Below are positions 36,319 to 48,449 of a stretch of DNA of 64,000 nucleotides, piece after piece. The notes beneath the pieces were generated by a model. That model did no database searches, was not told the origin of the DNA, and saw only the letters and a list, made by a program, of their open reading frames with translations. Position numbers and translations under genes: made by a program. Source of the stretch: Eudorina sp. 2006-703-Eu-15 (lineage: Eukaryota > Chlorophyta > Chlorophyceae > Chlamydomonadales > Volvocaceae). The first letter of the stretch is position 1. The number at the start of each line of letters is the position of its first letter. The stretch lies in NCBI GenBank assembly GCA_003117195.1, contig BDSI01000019.1, forward strand, positions 1,054,001-1,118,000, written 5' to 3'.

Positions 36319-36996
36319 GGCGGCGGCCTGCCGCGCCTGCAGCCGCCGCCGCCCGCCGCTTTTGTTCAGGTCTGAGAGGGAGAGCGGCGGCGCACTCGCG
36401 GCTTCGGCGTACGCGCCCAGCGAGCCGCCAGCAGGGCCAGTGCTGTACCCGGCTGTACGGCGGGTGCCGCGCAGCGCCGAAGGGGACGCGGGGGCGGGGC
36501 GGACGTTCTCAGAGAAGGGGAGTGATGCCCTCGACCCACATCCCGGTGAGGTTCACCACGGCACATTCCTTGAACGACACATCTTTGCACGCCGTTGCAC
36601 GGCCGTTGTAGCGACCCGTACCCCAGTCCCGTACCCAACCTGACCTGAACCCGACCCAGAACGACTCTTGCCCCGGGCACCCGCCCACACAGCCGCGAAC
36701 AGCAAAGGTGCGACCCCGCAGGTAGGGGTGACCCGATGGCGATGGCGGGGGCGATGGCGGGGGCGGGGGGGCGGGTGCTGACCCCCGCACGTGCCCGCGA
36801 GGCAGCCGATGCCGCACACGGACCGACGGACGGGCACCGGGACGCACCCACCCTGGCGGACACCGACCCGCCGCAAGGAGGGGCAGGGCGGCTGGGGGCG
36901 GGGGCGCGGGTTTGAGGCCCCCCGGTAGCCGCCGGTCGCTACGCCAGGACGCCACCGACTGGCACCGCGGCACCGTGACACCCCCCTGGAGCTCAC

Positions 36997-38432
36997 CTTG
37001 CATCAGCCGCCGTTGGGAGGGCTGCTGCTCCTCCAGGCCGCCGCCGCCGTCGACGTCCAGATCGGTGCGCCCGACTCCTCGCCGCCCGCATTTAGGCTTC
37101 ACGGCCGCCGCAGCGGCCGAGGGACCCGTGGGTCGGTGCGAAGCGCGCGCGGCGTCACCGCCGGCCGCCGCGGCGGCCGCCGCCATCGCTGCACCCTGCG
37201 AGACCCACGGGTCGTTGCTCTGCGGCATCGACCCCACCGGGACCGCCTTGGAGCTCACTGTCGCTTCACGTGCCGAGCTCACAGATACCCATGGCGGCAT
37301 TCGATCGACGGCTGCTGCTGCCGTTGCTGTCGCCGCCGCCGGCAGTAGCAGCGCCGCAGTCGCCGGCTGTCCGGCTGACGACGCTGCTGCTGCGGCGGCG
37401 GCGGCGGCCGCGGTGGCCTCGGCAGCTGCAGCCCCTGTCGGTGAATCCGCCGCCGGCGCCGCCACCGCCGGCTGGGTCGGCAACGATGCGCCTGCCGCCG
37501 CCGTACCGGTGGGCGATTGCGGCGGCGTGCGCGTGGGTTGTACGGCCTGGAAGAAGATGAGCAGGCTTGCCAGCAGCAGCGCCTCAGCGGGGGGCGCGGC
37601 CCCGGACACCCCGGCGCGGGAGGCCGCCGCGGCGGCCGTGCGGCCCCCTCGGGGACCCCGCCTCAGCGCCGAGGAACCGCACCTCCCGGACGACCGCATC
37701 CGGTACCTCCTCCGCGACGTCGCCGATCTACGTCGATCTCACTGATATCCTTTGGGGCTGCGTCTGTCTTCACCAGCGCAGCTGCGCAGATGTGCGGCTG
37801 TGCCTATGGGGAGCGGGGGATCCCTCAGTCGCCTCCAAGTTCACGATGCTGCCGACTTGGCCTGGTTTGACGTGAAACCAGGTGTGGGGGTGGCGGCGCG
37901 AGACCCACGGGTCGCTGGGTGACGGGGCTGCGCCGGCGCTGAACGGCACCACGCGCACACCGGAACGAAAAAGGAGAGGGGAGAGCAAGTGAGGGTGCGG
38001 CTGGGGTGGCGTTGTCGAAGAGCTTTTGGTGCTGCAGGTCGCCGCCGCCACAGTGGAGGAAAAGCGTGTGCTGTCACGCTGCTGTGTTGCGTTACGCGCA
38101 CGTACGCCTCCTAAAAAGTCTTCAATCGTCACCGCGCGGCTCCTACTGCGGCCGGTGCGGCTGCAGCTACGAGGCACACTCGAGGTTACAGTCCGCGGCG
38201 TAGGGTTTCGGAGCAGGCGCAGGGGCTGCGGTGGACGAGGCGGGTTGCACGCAGCGGGGCTCGATGTGTTTCGCGCGCGGGGAAGGTCATCCTGCGCCTC
38301 CGCCCGCGCGGAGCGACGCCGCCAGGCCCAGCGCGTGCGGGCCTGCTGCTGATGCAGCTGCGGCTGGCTCCGGCTGCTGCTGGGCGCTGCGGCTCCGGCT
38401 TCGGTCTTACAAGATAATCGCTGTGTCGACAA
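36997..38432 (-). CDS. Possible upstream exons of the low-complexity gene
   Basis: Minus-strand open stretches at about 38,432-37,770 and 37,699-36,997. The second ends in RRLMQG before a GTGAGC donor-like site. It is Ala-rich with a hydrophobic segment ALLLASLLIFFQAVQ and contains NDPWVSQ. The first contains RVVPFSAGAAPSPSDPWVSR and FHVKPGQVGSIVNLEATEGS. The DPWV residues in both are encoded by the GACCCACGGGTC palindrome. Exon joins to 35,098-36,318 were not resolved, and the composition alone can keep frames open, so this is tentative. Confidence 0.28.
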
Positions 38433-40577
38433 AAACTAGATGAAGACGAAGGATGAAGATGAAGAATCAATGTCGGCGCGCTCGGTGGCGGCGTTGGTGC
38501 CGCTGCCGATGGATGCCGCTTCGCCGGTGCTCCGAGGGGGAATTACGAAAGGCCGCCGCACCGGCCTCAGAGCGTGGAATTCTGCTGTGTAAAGATGTGC
38601 CCAGCAGGAGGGGGCGCTAGGCTGTCGGGCTATGTATTGGTGTTGTGGAAGGTTATTTGTTTTTGTCGGCGGTGGCCTGTCGGGAAAAGACCGCTCCGTA
38701 AGGGAAAAGTTTTTCCGTGGCACGGCTTCGTTGATTTGTGTTCCCAATGGCAGCGCTGGCGTCAAAGGAAAGGTAGGTCTGACAAGTTTGTGGCGTAGAA
38801 AGGGGGAAACCTTTTGGCTGAAAGCGGTCTGTCAGGCCCGGAGGCCTTATCAACGGCCGAATCTCGCGCCGGCGAATCTCCCACCGTCAGCTTCTTGCGC
38901 GACCAAATGGCCTTCCCAAGGTGGTATGACCCATGGGTCCATGTTTGAGCACGACACTGATAACATCACAGAATCTTCGCGGGAGTTTTACTTTGGCACT
39001 GTCATTAGCCGTTTTGCGCTTGGCCGTGCCTGGGTGTGCGCGCAGCTGCGGAAATAAATCTTGCGAGGTATGACTGACGACAAGCTCAATTTCCATGTGC
39101 ACCGGTGCATTTCTTTGATAAAGAATTCTTTGATAGGATAGCTGACCAGCCCTCAGCTCTGGGACAACCGCACAAATAACTCGCGGGGCCCGAACTACGA
39201 ATTCATGGCTCGCACGAACTTGGTACCTTACAGAGCAGACATTACAAGGCAATCGGGGGAAGGTGGTGGAGCGCCGTTGGGTTGACCCACGTACGGATGT
39301 GGGTCATCTGCACTGCCATGCGGGCGCCAGATGGGCCACTTAAGGAACCGGGTAGGTGTCGTGGTGAGCGCTGGAGAGGTCTCTACAGCCATGGAACATG
39401 GAAGATTGTTTTGCCCTCGGTGAGACGAGGTGACACTCTGCGGATGTACGAACCTGTCAGACGGGCGGGCGGGAAGATTCCGCCTCGCATCTCGAATCGC
39501 TTAGGCGGCGTGGTATTTTCACCACATCGGGAGGTTCCGGACACAGCAGGCCAGGATTGCATAAAACGTTTTCATGCGTGCGGCTTGGAACCGAGCCTCA
39601 AACTGAAGCCGTCGGGGACCTTGCCCAAGGCTGCCTCTGCGCCCAGGTGGCCGTCGCTCTCTGTCCCCGACGCCAAAGAGAGCTGCAACTACGAAACGCT
39701 TCTCACTGCGCATTTGGATCTTGATCTGCCCCGCGGTCAGGACCGGACGCCACCCACGAGTAATCACCCTCTGCGCAGCAAAGAAATCAAACCATGAAAT
39801 GCCGCCACGACAACGGTACGTAGCTTGACAGGGCGGCCAGTCGCCGCTGCCTTTCAAGCCCGTCATCAAAAGCCCGCGTCGTAACGTCGCTCTCGCCACC
39901 TCCCTCGACATGGAAAGGGAAAGTCGAAAACCTGTCGAAAACCTCTCAACAGCACAAACACGCCGACTCACTCCGCACCACTCTTCTTCATCCACTCGCA
40001 AACACGCCCTTCGAGCCCACCTTCAGCCAACGGCAGTCAACGGCGGCGGCTGATCGCCGGCTCAACTCTGCCCTCTCAACAACGCTCACGCCGTCTCGCA
40101 GCTCTCCGAGGTACAGTATTACGGTACGGCCACACCCCACTGCCGACCGGTGGTGGTGCACCTGTTCCACCTGCCTTTGCCACCCAGCGCTCATGGAACG
40201 CCTCATCGTTCCTCCTCCTCCTCCTCCTCCTCCCGGGTCCTCCCTGGACACCCTCTCTCCCCCCCGCACCATTTCACCGTCGCCGCCCGCCTCCAGTGCT
40301 TCTCCTGACGTCTCCTCTCCTCTCCTCCCCAGCCGCGCCCTGACAGCTGACACCTGTCCCGCTCAAGGTGCTCCGAAACCCCCCTTCCCTGTCAGACCTT
40401 ATGAGCCTGAACCCCTCGCATTGCCGCATTGCCGACCGACTTCAGGACACGACAGGTGGTGGTGGTGGTGGTGGTTGGATCCATGCACACCACCATCCAC
40501 ACAGTCGCAGTTCTGCTACACACGCATCCACTCATCCACACACACCCACACCCACGCCCTCCTCTGTCACCCCACAT
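38433..40577. other. Spacer without recognisable gene
   Basis: No exon structure or known domain found on either strand. It contains one GACCCATGGGTC palindrome at 38,928-38,939 and an interrupted version, TGACCCAC...GTGGGTCA, at 39,283-39,306. The part nearest 40,577 should be the 3'UTR of the ADP-ribosylglycohydrolase gene. Confidence 0.5.
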
Positions 40578-43500
40578 CTACTTGCTCAGCAGCTCCGGGT
40601 GCAGCGCCTCCACGTAGGCGTCGATTTCCTTGCGGATGGCCTCGCTCTCCGCCAGGCCCGAGATCAGGCGCGGCGGGATGCCGCTCTCGCCCACGCCCGC
40701 GCCCATGACCGCACCCAGCGCCGCGCCGCGATGGCAGTTCTCGCCGCCCACGTTGGTGTTGGTCAGGACCGCCTTCTCGAACGAGTCTGCCGGACCACGT
40801 GGGGGAGGCGGTGGTGGTTGGGTGCGATTCGAGAGGGCAGCGTCAGGAGGAGCGACATGAGGAGGGGGGGGTGGAGGTGCGGGGCAAGAACGACGTCGGG
40901 CAGATCGGACAGAACCCCCCGCGAGCGAGCAGAGGGCACGGAGCCCCGGGGGCGGAGCACCAGTTCCCTCCCTCCCTCCCTCCCTCCCTCCCTCCCTCCC
41001 ATCCTGCAGTCAACCGGTCCCCCTCAAATCCTCATTCCCTACACCAAGCAGTGCTGCCCTACTGCCGTACCTGCGTATTTGTATGCCATGTACAACATGG
41101 ACGGGAACGAGTCCTCGATGTAGCAAGCCGACCCGAAGGTCGAGTGCACGACACGGATGTCGTCGTACATCATCAGCTGCTGCAGGTCGATGCCCATGCC
41201 GCGGGCCAGCGCTGAGGTCGCCTGCCGCAAGTCACCGCCGGTGGCGAGCCCGTAGATGAGCTCCGCATATTTCTGTGGTGGTGGCGGTGGAGGTGGTGGT
41301 GGCAGTAAGCGTGAATGTCGTGAGTCGTGCCGATGTCAGGGGATGGCAGGTGTGGCATACACAAGGGCGGGCGGGGGGGCGAGCGCTGTTTGAGCTGTCT
41401 TCGGGCTCTCGGACGGCGGCGAAGACCTGGCCCACCGGAGAGCAATACACGGTAGCGCAACATGATACCACTGGTGGACGCCCCTTCTTTGGATGCCCAC
41501 CGTGCGAACGACTTGTGGCTCCGAAACTCCCAACCAGCAGGCCTCCGCCGCGCGCAAGCGACCTTCCGCGCACCCGTGGGTCGCGTGGCCCCCCTCGGTG
41601 TGCCCCGGCATCCTCGTGCCCCCTCCCTCCCTCCCTCCGCCCCTCGGGCCCTCCGCGGCTTCCCATCCTGCCCAAGCATCCAACCAACCGCCGCAGCACC
41701 CTGACCAGGTAATCGGCGCTTCCGGATACTCACACGATTCCCCGAGACCCTCCTCGCCACTGCCAGTTCCCATCACCAGGTCCCCGGCGCCCCGCCCACT
41801 GCTCCCCCAGAGAGGCCTCCAGCCAGCCAGCCACCCACCTGAGCGTACCCCGCCAGCTTGCGGCTCTCATGGGTGGTGGTCAGGTGCTGCAGCGCGCGCT
41901 GGGTAGCGGCCGCCGGGCCGTCCAGCCCCGCCAGGATCACCGGCGGAAGCATCTGCGAGGGCGGGGCAGGGCGGGGGGCCGTCCACTTTGCAATCGACAC
42001 CCAAGCTGGAGAGCTGGAGAGCGCGGGTGGGCGGCGAGGTAAGGGCGGCACGGCGGCCGCCAGCAGCACTGGGGCCACCCAACTGGACCCCGGAGACGTC
42101 AACAGCTGTGATGAGTCCCAGGCCCCGGCCCTCCAGACACAGAACACGGAGGGGCAGCCCCTGCGTCCTCATCTAATGTGGCAGCTCTGAAGCAGGGCTG
42201 TCCCCTACCTGAAGCCCCCCCCACTGAGTATCGGGGAGGGAGCGACAGCCAGCGCTGTTGAGCTGTCCGCCGTGCGGAAGGGCCATTCCCACAGCTCGCG
42301 CCGGGTCGCAGTCGGGGGCCTACAGACGAACCCCCCGGCCCCCGCCTTCCCCAGGGGGGTTAAGGGGCCAGCAGGCCTGCCCGCTTCGCGCGGCGGCGCT
42401 CCGTCCCACCCCTTCTGCCCACTCCGCAGTCTCCTCCGCCGCAGCTGCCGCCGCCCTCTCTCCTCCAGCCCGTTTTTGAACCCCTCAACTCCCCCTCGGG
42501 TGGACGCACCACGAAGCCGCCGATCTGCGCCGTGTTGTGGCCCTCCGTGCCACGGCTGCACCGCTCCGGGGGCACCCCCGCCGCCCAGTTGCGGAAAAAG
42601 TCGCGGTGGAACGACTCGGCGTAGGTGTCGTTGTGGCTGCCTGCGGGCAGGGGCCGGTGTGTCGGACAGCACGAGGAGGAGGCCGAGGAGGAGGAGGCTG
42701 AGAGAGGAGACAGCCGCAGCGGGCCCGGGTACACACGACGAGTAGGGCCGGGGGCTGCGACGATCATGCGCCGAGACCATGCACCGCCGATAACGTATCG
42801 GACGACGTACCAATCCGAGCAACCGACAAGGTCCGGTCCGGTGCCGACAAGGTCTGGTCCGGTACCGCAGGAAACGGCCCCCAATGGCCCCAACGACCCC
42901 CAATGGCCCCTGGTGCACTCCCCGTCGCCCCAACGATCTCCCTCGCCCCAACGATCTCCCTCGGTGGCAGCAGCTGCCTGACGCGACCATCCCTCCCAAT
43001 GTCCCCCTGCATCCCCATCCAGGGACAGCGCGCAGCGGCGCAGCAAATCGGAGGTCCCACGTTCTCGCCTCCGCGCCTCCCTCCCTCCTTCCCCACCCGG
43101 GAGCGCACCAACCACCGCCCCGCCTGCCCGGGGGATGGATCGCAGGGGCATCCAGCAACGGCTAACCGACGCAGGGCCTCCCTGCCAATCTTTTTCCCTC
43201 CACCTCACCCACCCGGAGTGGTCATGAAGGCGACATAGTCGTTCAGCCAGGAGGCGGTGCTGTAACTGCAGAACGCAACGGCAGAAGCAGCAGCAGCAGC
43301 AGCAACATCAGCAGCAGCAGCAGCAGCAGCAACATCAGCAGCAGCAACCACTAGGGCCGACCGCAGCAGCAGCAGCCGCAGTAGCCTGACACGCAACCTT
43401 TTGATGTGCAAGGAGGGATTGAAGTGAGGGCCGTGGGGATGGATGACGAGCGGGACGCCAGCTGCGCACGCTGCGCGCCATGACCCGGCCAGCCAAGCCG

Positions 43501-44680
43501 CACCGCACTCCATGCCCGCGCGGCGCCCAGCTCTGGCCGCCTTCCCCGCCCCGCCCCCACTCACCCCTTCTCCCGGGCGAGGTTCCGGAGCACCACTCGG
43601 GCGCAGATCGCGTTCAGAGTGTTCTCACCCGCCTGCGGGGGTGTGGGTGGTCAAGCAGGGCCAGACAGGGCGGGGTTGTGTCGGAGGGACGGATGAGGTG
43701 GGTCGTGGAACGGGGAGGTGAAGCCCTGTTATCCTGTCGGTTCAGCTGTTTCCAACGGGGCTGGCCCTGACGGCCCAGTTGGGGCCCCCCCGAAGCCCTG
43801 GGCGGAGGTCTGGGAGGGCGACGACCCAGGAGGCGACCCAGATCTGCGGCTGGCCCCGGACCGCGCCGTGATGAACAGGAGCTACCGTACAACCAGTGCA
43901 CACGGCGGCATGCGGAATGTAGCCCGCAATGCCGCACTGCCAGCGCAGGAGAGACAGCACAAGACCGGATACGGAGTCGGCAACAGGAATCCAATAACCC
44001 GGGGCGGGGGAGGGGGGAAAGCGGGGGCACGCGGCTGTCCGGCCAGGCCCGAACCTGCCGTGCAGGCGGGGTAGGCCCCGTGCAGCCCTCTGACGCACCT
44101 TCATACCCTGGTGGTAGTGCACTCCCGGCCTGCCCCAGAATGTGTGTTTGCCGTGGTTGATGACGTCACCTGCGGAAAGCGAAAGCCCTCCATGAACTTC
44201 TTGCTGCAAAAGCGGCAGCTTGTGTGATGTGACCATGCAGCCCCCCGCGTTAATACGGCGCCCCGGGTCTATCTCTCACCGATAATTCTCCCCGACTGGT
44301 CGCCGCGGCCGTGGCCTCCGGTGTTGCTGACGCTCATAATGGAGCCGGGGTGACGGGACCTAGGTGCCTGGTACGTTTGGATCTCACCGAAATCCCGACG
44401 GATATCATTAGGATTATAGTACCAATGCACGGGCATGCTGAGGGCGTCGGCAATGAAGATGCCTGCAGGGAATGCGAGCGAGTGGCGGAGATGAGCACCA
44501 GCGGTTTTGACCAGACATTTCAGACAGGCGACCAGCGAGCGGCTTGTCCCGGAAGATCCACAACAAGAATATTAGAATTGCTTGGCCAAGGCAGGTCAGC
44601 CGATGTCGCGTTTCAGATGAGTGCGGAAACCTACCCCACAAAGCTCCGCGAATGCGATCCAGCACCATTGCTTTGTCCAT
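40578..44680 (-). CDS. ADP-ribosylglycohydrolase-family protein
   Basis: Nine minus-strand exons: 44680-44635, 44462-44280, 44169-44099, 43632-43565, 43265-43213, 42640-42510, 41952-41839, 41272-41071, 40786-40578 (TAG). They sum to 1,077 nt, exactly 358 residues plus stop, with every phase matching. The protein starts MDKAMVLDRIRGALWGIFIA and continues DALSMPVHWYYNP, GRIIGDVINHGKHTFW, SWLNDYVAFMTTPGSHNDTY, GTEGHNTAQIGGFV and LPPVILAGL. Its C-terminal half has NTNVGGENCHRGAALGAVMG. This is the all-helical ADP-ribosyl-hydrolase/crystallin J1 fold that removes ADP-ribose from proteins or small molecules in characterised members. The C-terminal metal motif reads GGENCHRG instead of GGDTDT, so activity is open. 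An in-frame ATG at 44,824 would add 48 residues; 44,680 gives the family-typical start. Confidence 0.9.
43275..43350. repeat. (CAG)n / CAACATCAG compound repeat
   Basis: CAG triplets interrupted by AACATCAG, lying in the intron between exons 4 and 5 of the ADP-ribosylglycohydrolase gene. Confidence 0.93.
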
Positions 44681-47193
44681 TGTTGGTGCTACCTGCGTGG
44701 CCTCCGTCAAGCTTGCGACGGTAATCGGACGCGCTCTATGGTACGATGGCTTGGCCACTTGCGAGCGGCCCTTCTTACTGACACAATACCGAAAGGCCCT
44801 ATGGCTACCCAGCTCGGCAATCATGGTGTTCAGGTCTAGTCTTTTTATCGCCTTTAGAGCTTCACAATATGGTACTTCGCAAGTTTGCCGGACAGACTTA
44901 CGGCCAGCTGATTAGGCCACTTTAGGTGCAAAGTACGCCACCAAACGTAAATGCCTCATCAATCGACCAATGGCACCTCTGTCCGTTCAGATTGGTTTCC
45001 GTAGCGTCGCCGTGCTACCTGACGGCCGTTGCTCAGGCAACGGCTAACAGCCAGAACTCACTCGAACAGACTCGAATGCCTGACGTGTAAAGGTTGTAAT
45101 TGCGGGCATACATTACCGAGTGATTCACCGTTATCAATCATCCTGCTACAGAAGTAAGCGTTCTGCCACAGGCTGCCGCCATGCGCAGCCAGGCATGGCC
45201 AGGTCCAACAGGATCCAACACAGTGGATCCAGCCCGCAGCTCTGAACGTTCGGGAGATTATGACGCCTCTTCACACCACACTCCCCGTGCATGCTCGTGG
45301 CTGTAGTGATGGGGCAGGATGGGGCTCAGCTTGCGTTACGGCACGGTCGGGGACGCGAGCACATAGCGACACGGCGAAAGTCAGAAGTGTCCAGCTTTGA
45401 GTCAAAAGGCAATCCAGACCGCTCCAACTTGCAACGGATGTCCAAAACATTCAATGCATGGTGCCGTAAGGTGCGTAGATGCCGCGTGTCTGTCTGATTT
45501 TACACTTGGAGCATCCGTGCCCTTCCGTGCCCAGCTCGGTATATAGCCACCAGTCATGCACCCGTGGCACCTGCCACGTGAGGATTACAGTCAAGACTGC
45601 AGTGAGGTCCCAGAACCCGAGCGAGCGCTTGCACACACAAAAGCTCCTTGGCCCAAAACCTTAAGACCGTCCCTGGAGTCCAGGTGCGCGAAACAATCCA
45701 CTCCATGCGAAGCATAGCACCTGTCCGAGGACCATGTTCTTAGCTCGACATGCGCCCCCGTCACCGCCTGCTGGGTGATCCGGGGTGTTCCATTGTATCG
45801 TTACATGACTCGCCGGGTCTGACGCCAGTGACGCTGACCAGGGCAGGTACCTTAACCATTTGAAGCACTCCTCTATGGAGGAGGGGTGTACCACTGCTTG
45901 ATTGGTTCCATCTCTTTCGTTCATGCAGCTATCCAGTGTCGCCCTCGTTCGCACACCGTATCTTCGATGACTGCGATGGTCACCATATTAACATCAGTCA
46001 ACGTGCAGGCAGGGCACATTGGTGAGGGGATAGCCAATCCGCGCTTGCTTTGAGGCGATCCCCGTGTCCTGTGTACTTTGCGCTGGAGTTCCAGGATACC
46101 AAGTCCCAGTTCGATCGAGGACGATCAACTCGCCGAGCGTGGGAAGGTGAAGCAGGACAGCAAGCCCTGCCTACAGGGCGGACCGCAAAGAAAAGTACCC
46201 AAGAAAGAGGTTCCTCCGTCTCGAGTAAGCCTTTGTGCCGTGCCGCTACATAACGTGAGTGCCGGACGAATGACGTGTGGGCGCCGGTTAAACAGCTGAC
46301 CCTGGCAACCTGGCGTGCTGTAAGCTCCTGAATGGATTGACAGGTTTAAAGCCCGAACCAGATGCAGTTCGCTACGGAATCGCAGCACCGGCAAGAATTA
46401 ATCTTGACAGTCTCCCGGGTTTGCCAGGGGCCTTCACATACAGATGGCTTCTGAGCAACATGGTCAAGAGTCATGGTCCGACACGCGCAGTAGGATTCAT
46501 AAAAAACCATCCCGGCCCACGCCGCGGGACAGATTGCGGCATATACGCACGATACACCCGGCCCCGGCATTCTCTCATGGTGCGATGGTGGGGTGTCTGT
46601 TCGCGACATGGGCCTCGCTCCAGAGCGCGCTGCGAGCCTTGCCGTTGCGCCATGCCCGCCCTGTTTTCCGACCCAGTTTCATGCAACCACCAAAGCTGGC
46701 CGAGGCTTCGCAGTGCGCAACATACTCTGCGCGCGGGATCAACTCCTCGCCGCGGAACTTGCAGTAGTAGTCGAGCATGCAAAAAAAAAACAACATTGCA
46801 CACGGCCCCGGTCGCCACACGAGCTAAGATCCAGCGACCCATTTCGGCATCGTGAACGACAAGGTTCGTTTGCGAACGGCATCGAGGGATTCACCGAGGC
46901 GCGGTGACGCCGGCGACGTGGGCAAGGCGCACCTGCCCGCAATCCCCTGCAGTACGGACAGACGACGCGAGACAAGGTCCAATCACGAAACGTCTTGCAT
47001 TTGCAAGTCCCCTCGCTCGGGCCAAAGGCGCCATCACTTCAGGCGAGCATAGTAAATAACGCGATGTAGGTTCACAGCACATACGGGCCCACGAGTATCA
47101 AAAGAACGGACATAGCCGACTATGCGCTCATCCAGCTGTGCAACAGCCCCCGGCCCTCAGATTCCAGCACACTTGTCGCGATGTTGGGGTGCA
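44681..47193. other. Spacer with weak coding-like fragments
   Basis: Lower GC than the dynein half. No confident gene. A minus-strand stretch at about 46,575-46,760 reads LDYYCKFRGEELIPRAEYVA and one at 45,661-45,954 contains IEECFKWLRYLPWS. Neither has a supporting exon structure or a recognised family. Together they could be decayed mobile-element or pseudogene sequence. A GGATCC pair lies at 45,205-45,230. Confidence 0.4.
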
Positions 47194-48449
47194 CTAGATC
47201 GTGCTCATGGACATGCAGGGTTCGGCCGCCTGGAAGGCGCGTCCAGCCGCGTCCGCAAGCCGCGCTGATGAGCTCCCCGTGCAAGTGTAGTTGCCGCTGT
47301 CGCGCAGCACCGCCTGCTGCTGCTGCTGAGACTCCAGCTGTTGTGGGCCGATGCTCCCGCCATCCGTTAGGTCGAGAACTTCGTCCCATCCCTTTCGTCG
47401 GACCCACGCCTTCAAGGCCTCCCGCATCCACTGATGCTTACACTGCCTGGTCGCCTCCGCTATGGTACACTGCGGAGCGGGTCACCGGCATCAGGCGCAG
47501 CCAACTAAGCACAACACAGAAAGCACAGCTGCAAGAGGCGATGCGGTGTTAGGGCACCTCCGCCACCTCCCAGTGAGCCGTGACGAGCATGCTGTGCCAG
47601 CAGAGCCTCCCGGATGCGCGAAGGCAAACGATTGAACCCCTGACATGGCCGTTGCCTTGGGCGCACACGTAACCCCAGGCCACGCTTACCCATATCCGCT
47701 GCCGGTCCTTGCTCTCCGGCCATGATGGGAGCTCCTCGGCCACGTGCATGACGTAGATGAACGCCTTACACTTTCCCACGGGGTTTCCCTGGGCATCGAA
47801 AACGTGCTTCCCACCAGAAAATGGGAAGACCCCCAACAGCGGCTCCTGTGTAATGAAATAAGGTCGCTTGGCGTCAGAGAACCAGTTGACGACAGGCGCC
47901 CACTGGCAAAAGCCGGTGAGCGCACCGTGCACGACCTATGCAAAACATACCTCCAACACGCCGCGCACGCCAGCCTCTTCAACGGTTTCCCTCTGGGCCG
48001 CCGACTCCACGCTCTCGTCGTCCTCCCAGCCACCCTGCCGAACGACAAGCACTTCTAATGAGCAGGTTATGCGAACCCGGGACGTGAAAAACAAAGGATT
48101 TCCGTACTGCGATCCAAAGTGCAATTGAGCACGCCTTTCACGTTCACCTTGGGAAAGACCAGTCCGTTTCCGCTGGTTGTTGTTATCATGCAAACCTGCA
48201 CGTGCTGCGCGCTCTGTGTACAGCCGGAGAACCTAACGGGAATGCACCTGCTGGGACAGCAAGCACCGGGGCAAAGCCGCATTATGACCCAAAAGGCAGC
48301 CGTTAGGATCTTTCACAACTCCACGCTTACCCCGCCACCAGCCGCTCTCCAGCTTCGCCATATCGTTGTTTGTGTCGTCCTTGGCGCGAGACGTCCGGCA
48401 CAGGCCCGCCAATTAGAAGCGAGGAGCCTGAGTTGTCCGAACTGGTCAT
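47194..48449 (-). CDS. Nudix hydrolase, DIPP-like
   Basis: Five minus-strand exons: 48449-48331, 48247-48148, 48034-47951, 47845-47690, 47469-47194 (TAG), totalling 735 nt or 244 residues with all phases matching. The start is MTSSDNSGSSLLIGG; RQGRHKQRYGEAGERLVAG and CIPVRFSG follow. The Nudix box (GX5EX7REUXEEXGU) is contained in the 84-nt third exon and reads GGWEDDESVESAAQRETVEE then AGV. The preceding exon ends in GLVFPK, giving the FPKGGWEDDE signature of diphosphoinositol-polyphosphate phosphohydrolase-like plant and algal Nudix proteins. After the box come LLGVFPFSGGK, AFIYVMHVAEELPSWPE, KDRQRIW and CKHQWMREALKAWV, all in the family order. The tail is Gln-rich. Likely soluble; the substrate (inositol pyrophosphates, Ap4A or ADP-ribose) cannot be fixed from sequence. 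Confidence 0.92.

Noticed and set aside
36912..37745. Plus-strand Ala-rich open frame as a gene
   Set aside because: GCC/GGC-rich sequence leaves frames open on both strands. The minus strand fits better with the neighbouring exon at 35,098-36,318 and its ordered C-terminus.
38632..39797. Plus-strand open frames between the low-complexity gene and the ADP-ribosylglycohydrolase gene
   Set aside because: They have no recognisable motifs, splice structure or codon pattern like that of the confirmed exons.
44740..44800. RT-like string MVRWLGHLRAALLTDTIPKG on the + strand
   Set aside because: It resembles the end of some non-LTR retrotransposon proteins. It is about 20 residues long, overlaps the 5' flank of the ADP-ribosylglycohydrolase gene, and has no accompanying RT motifs.
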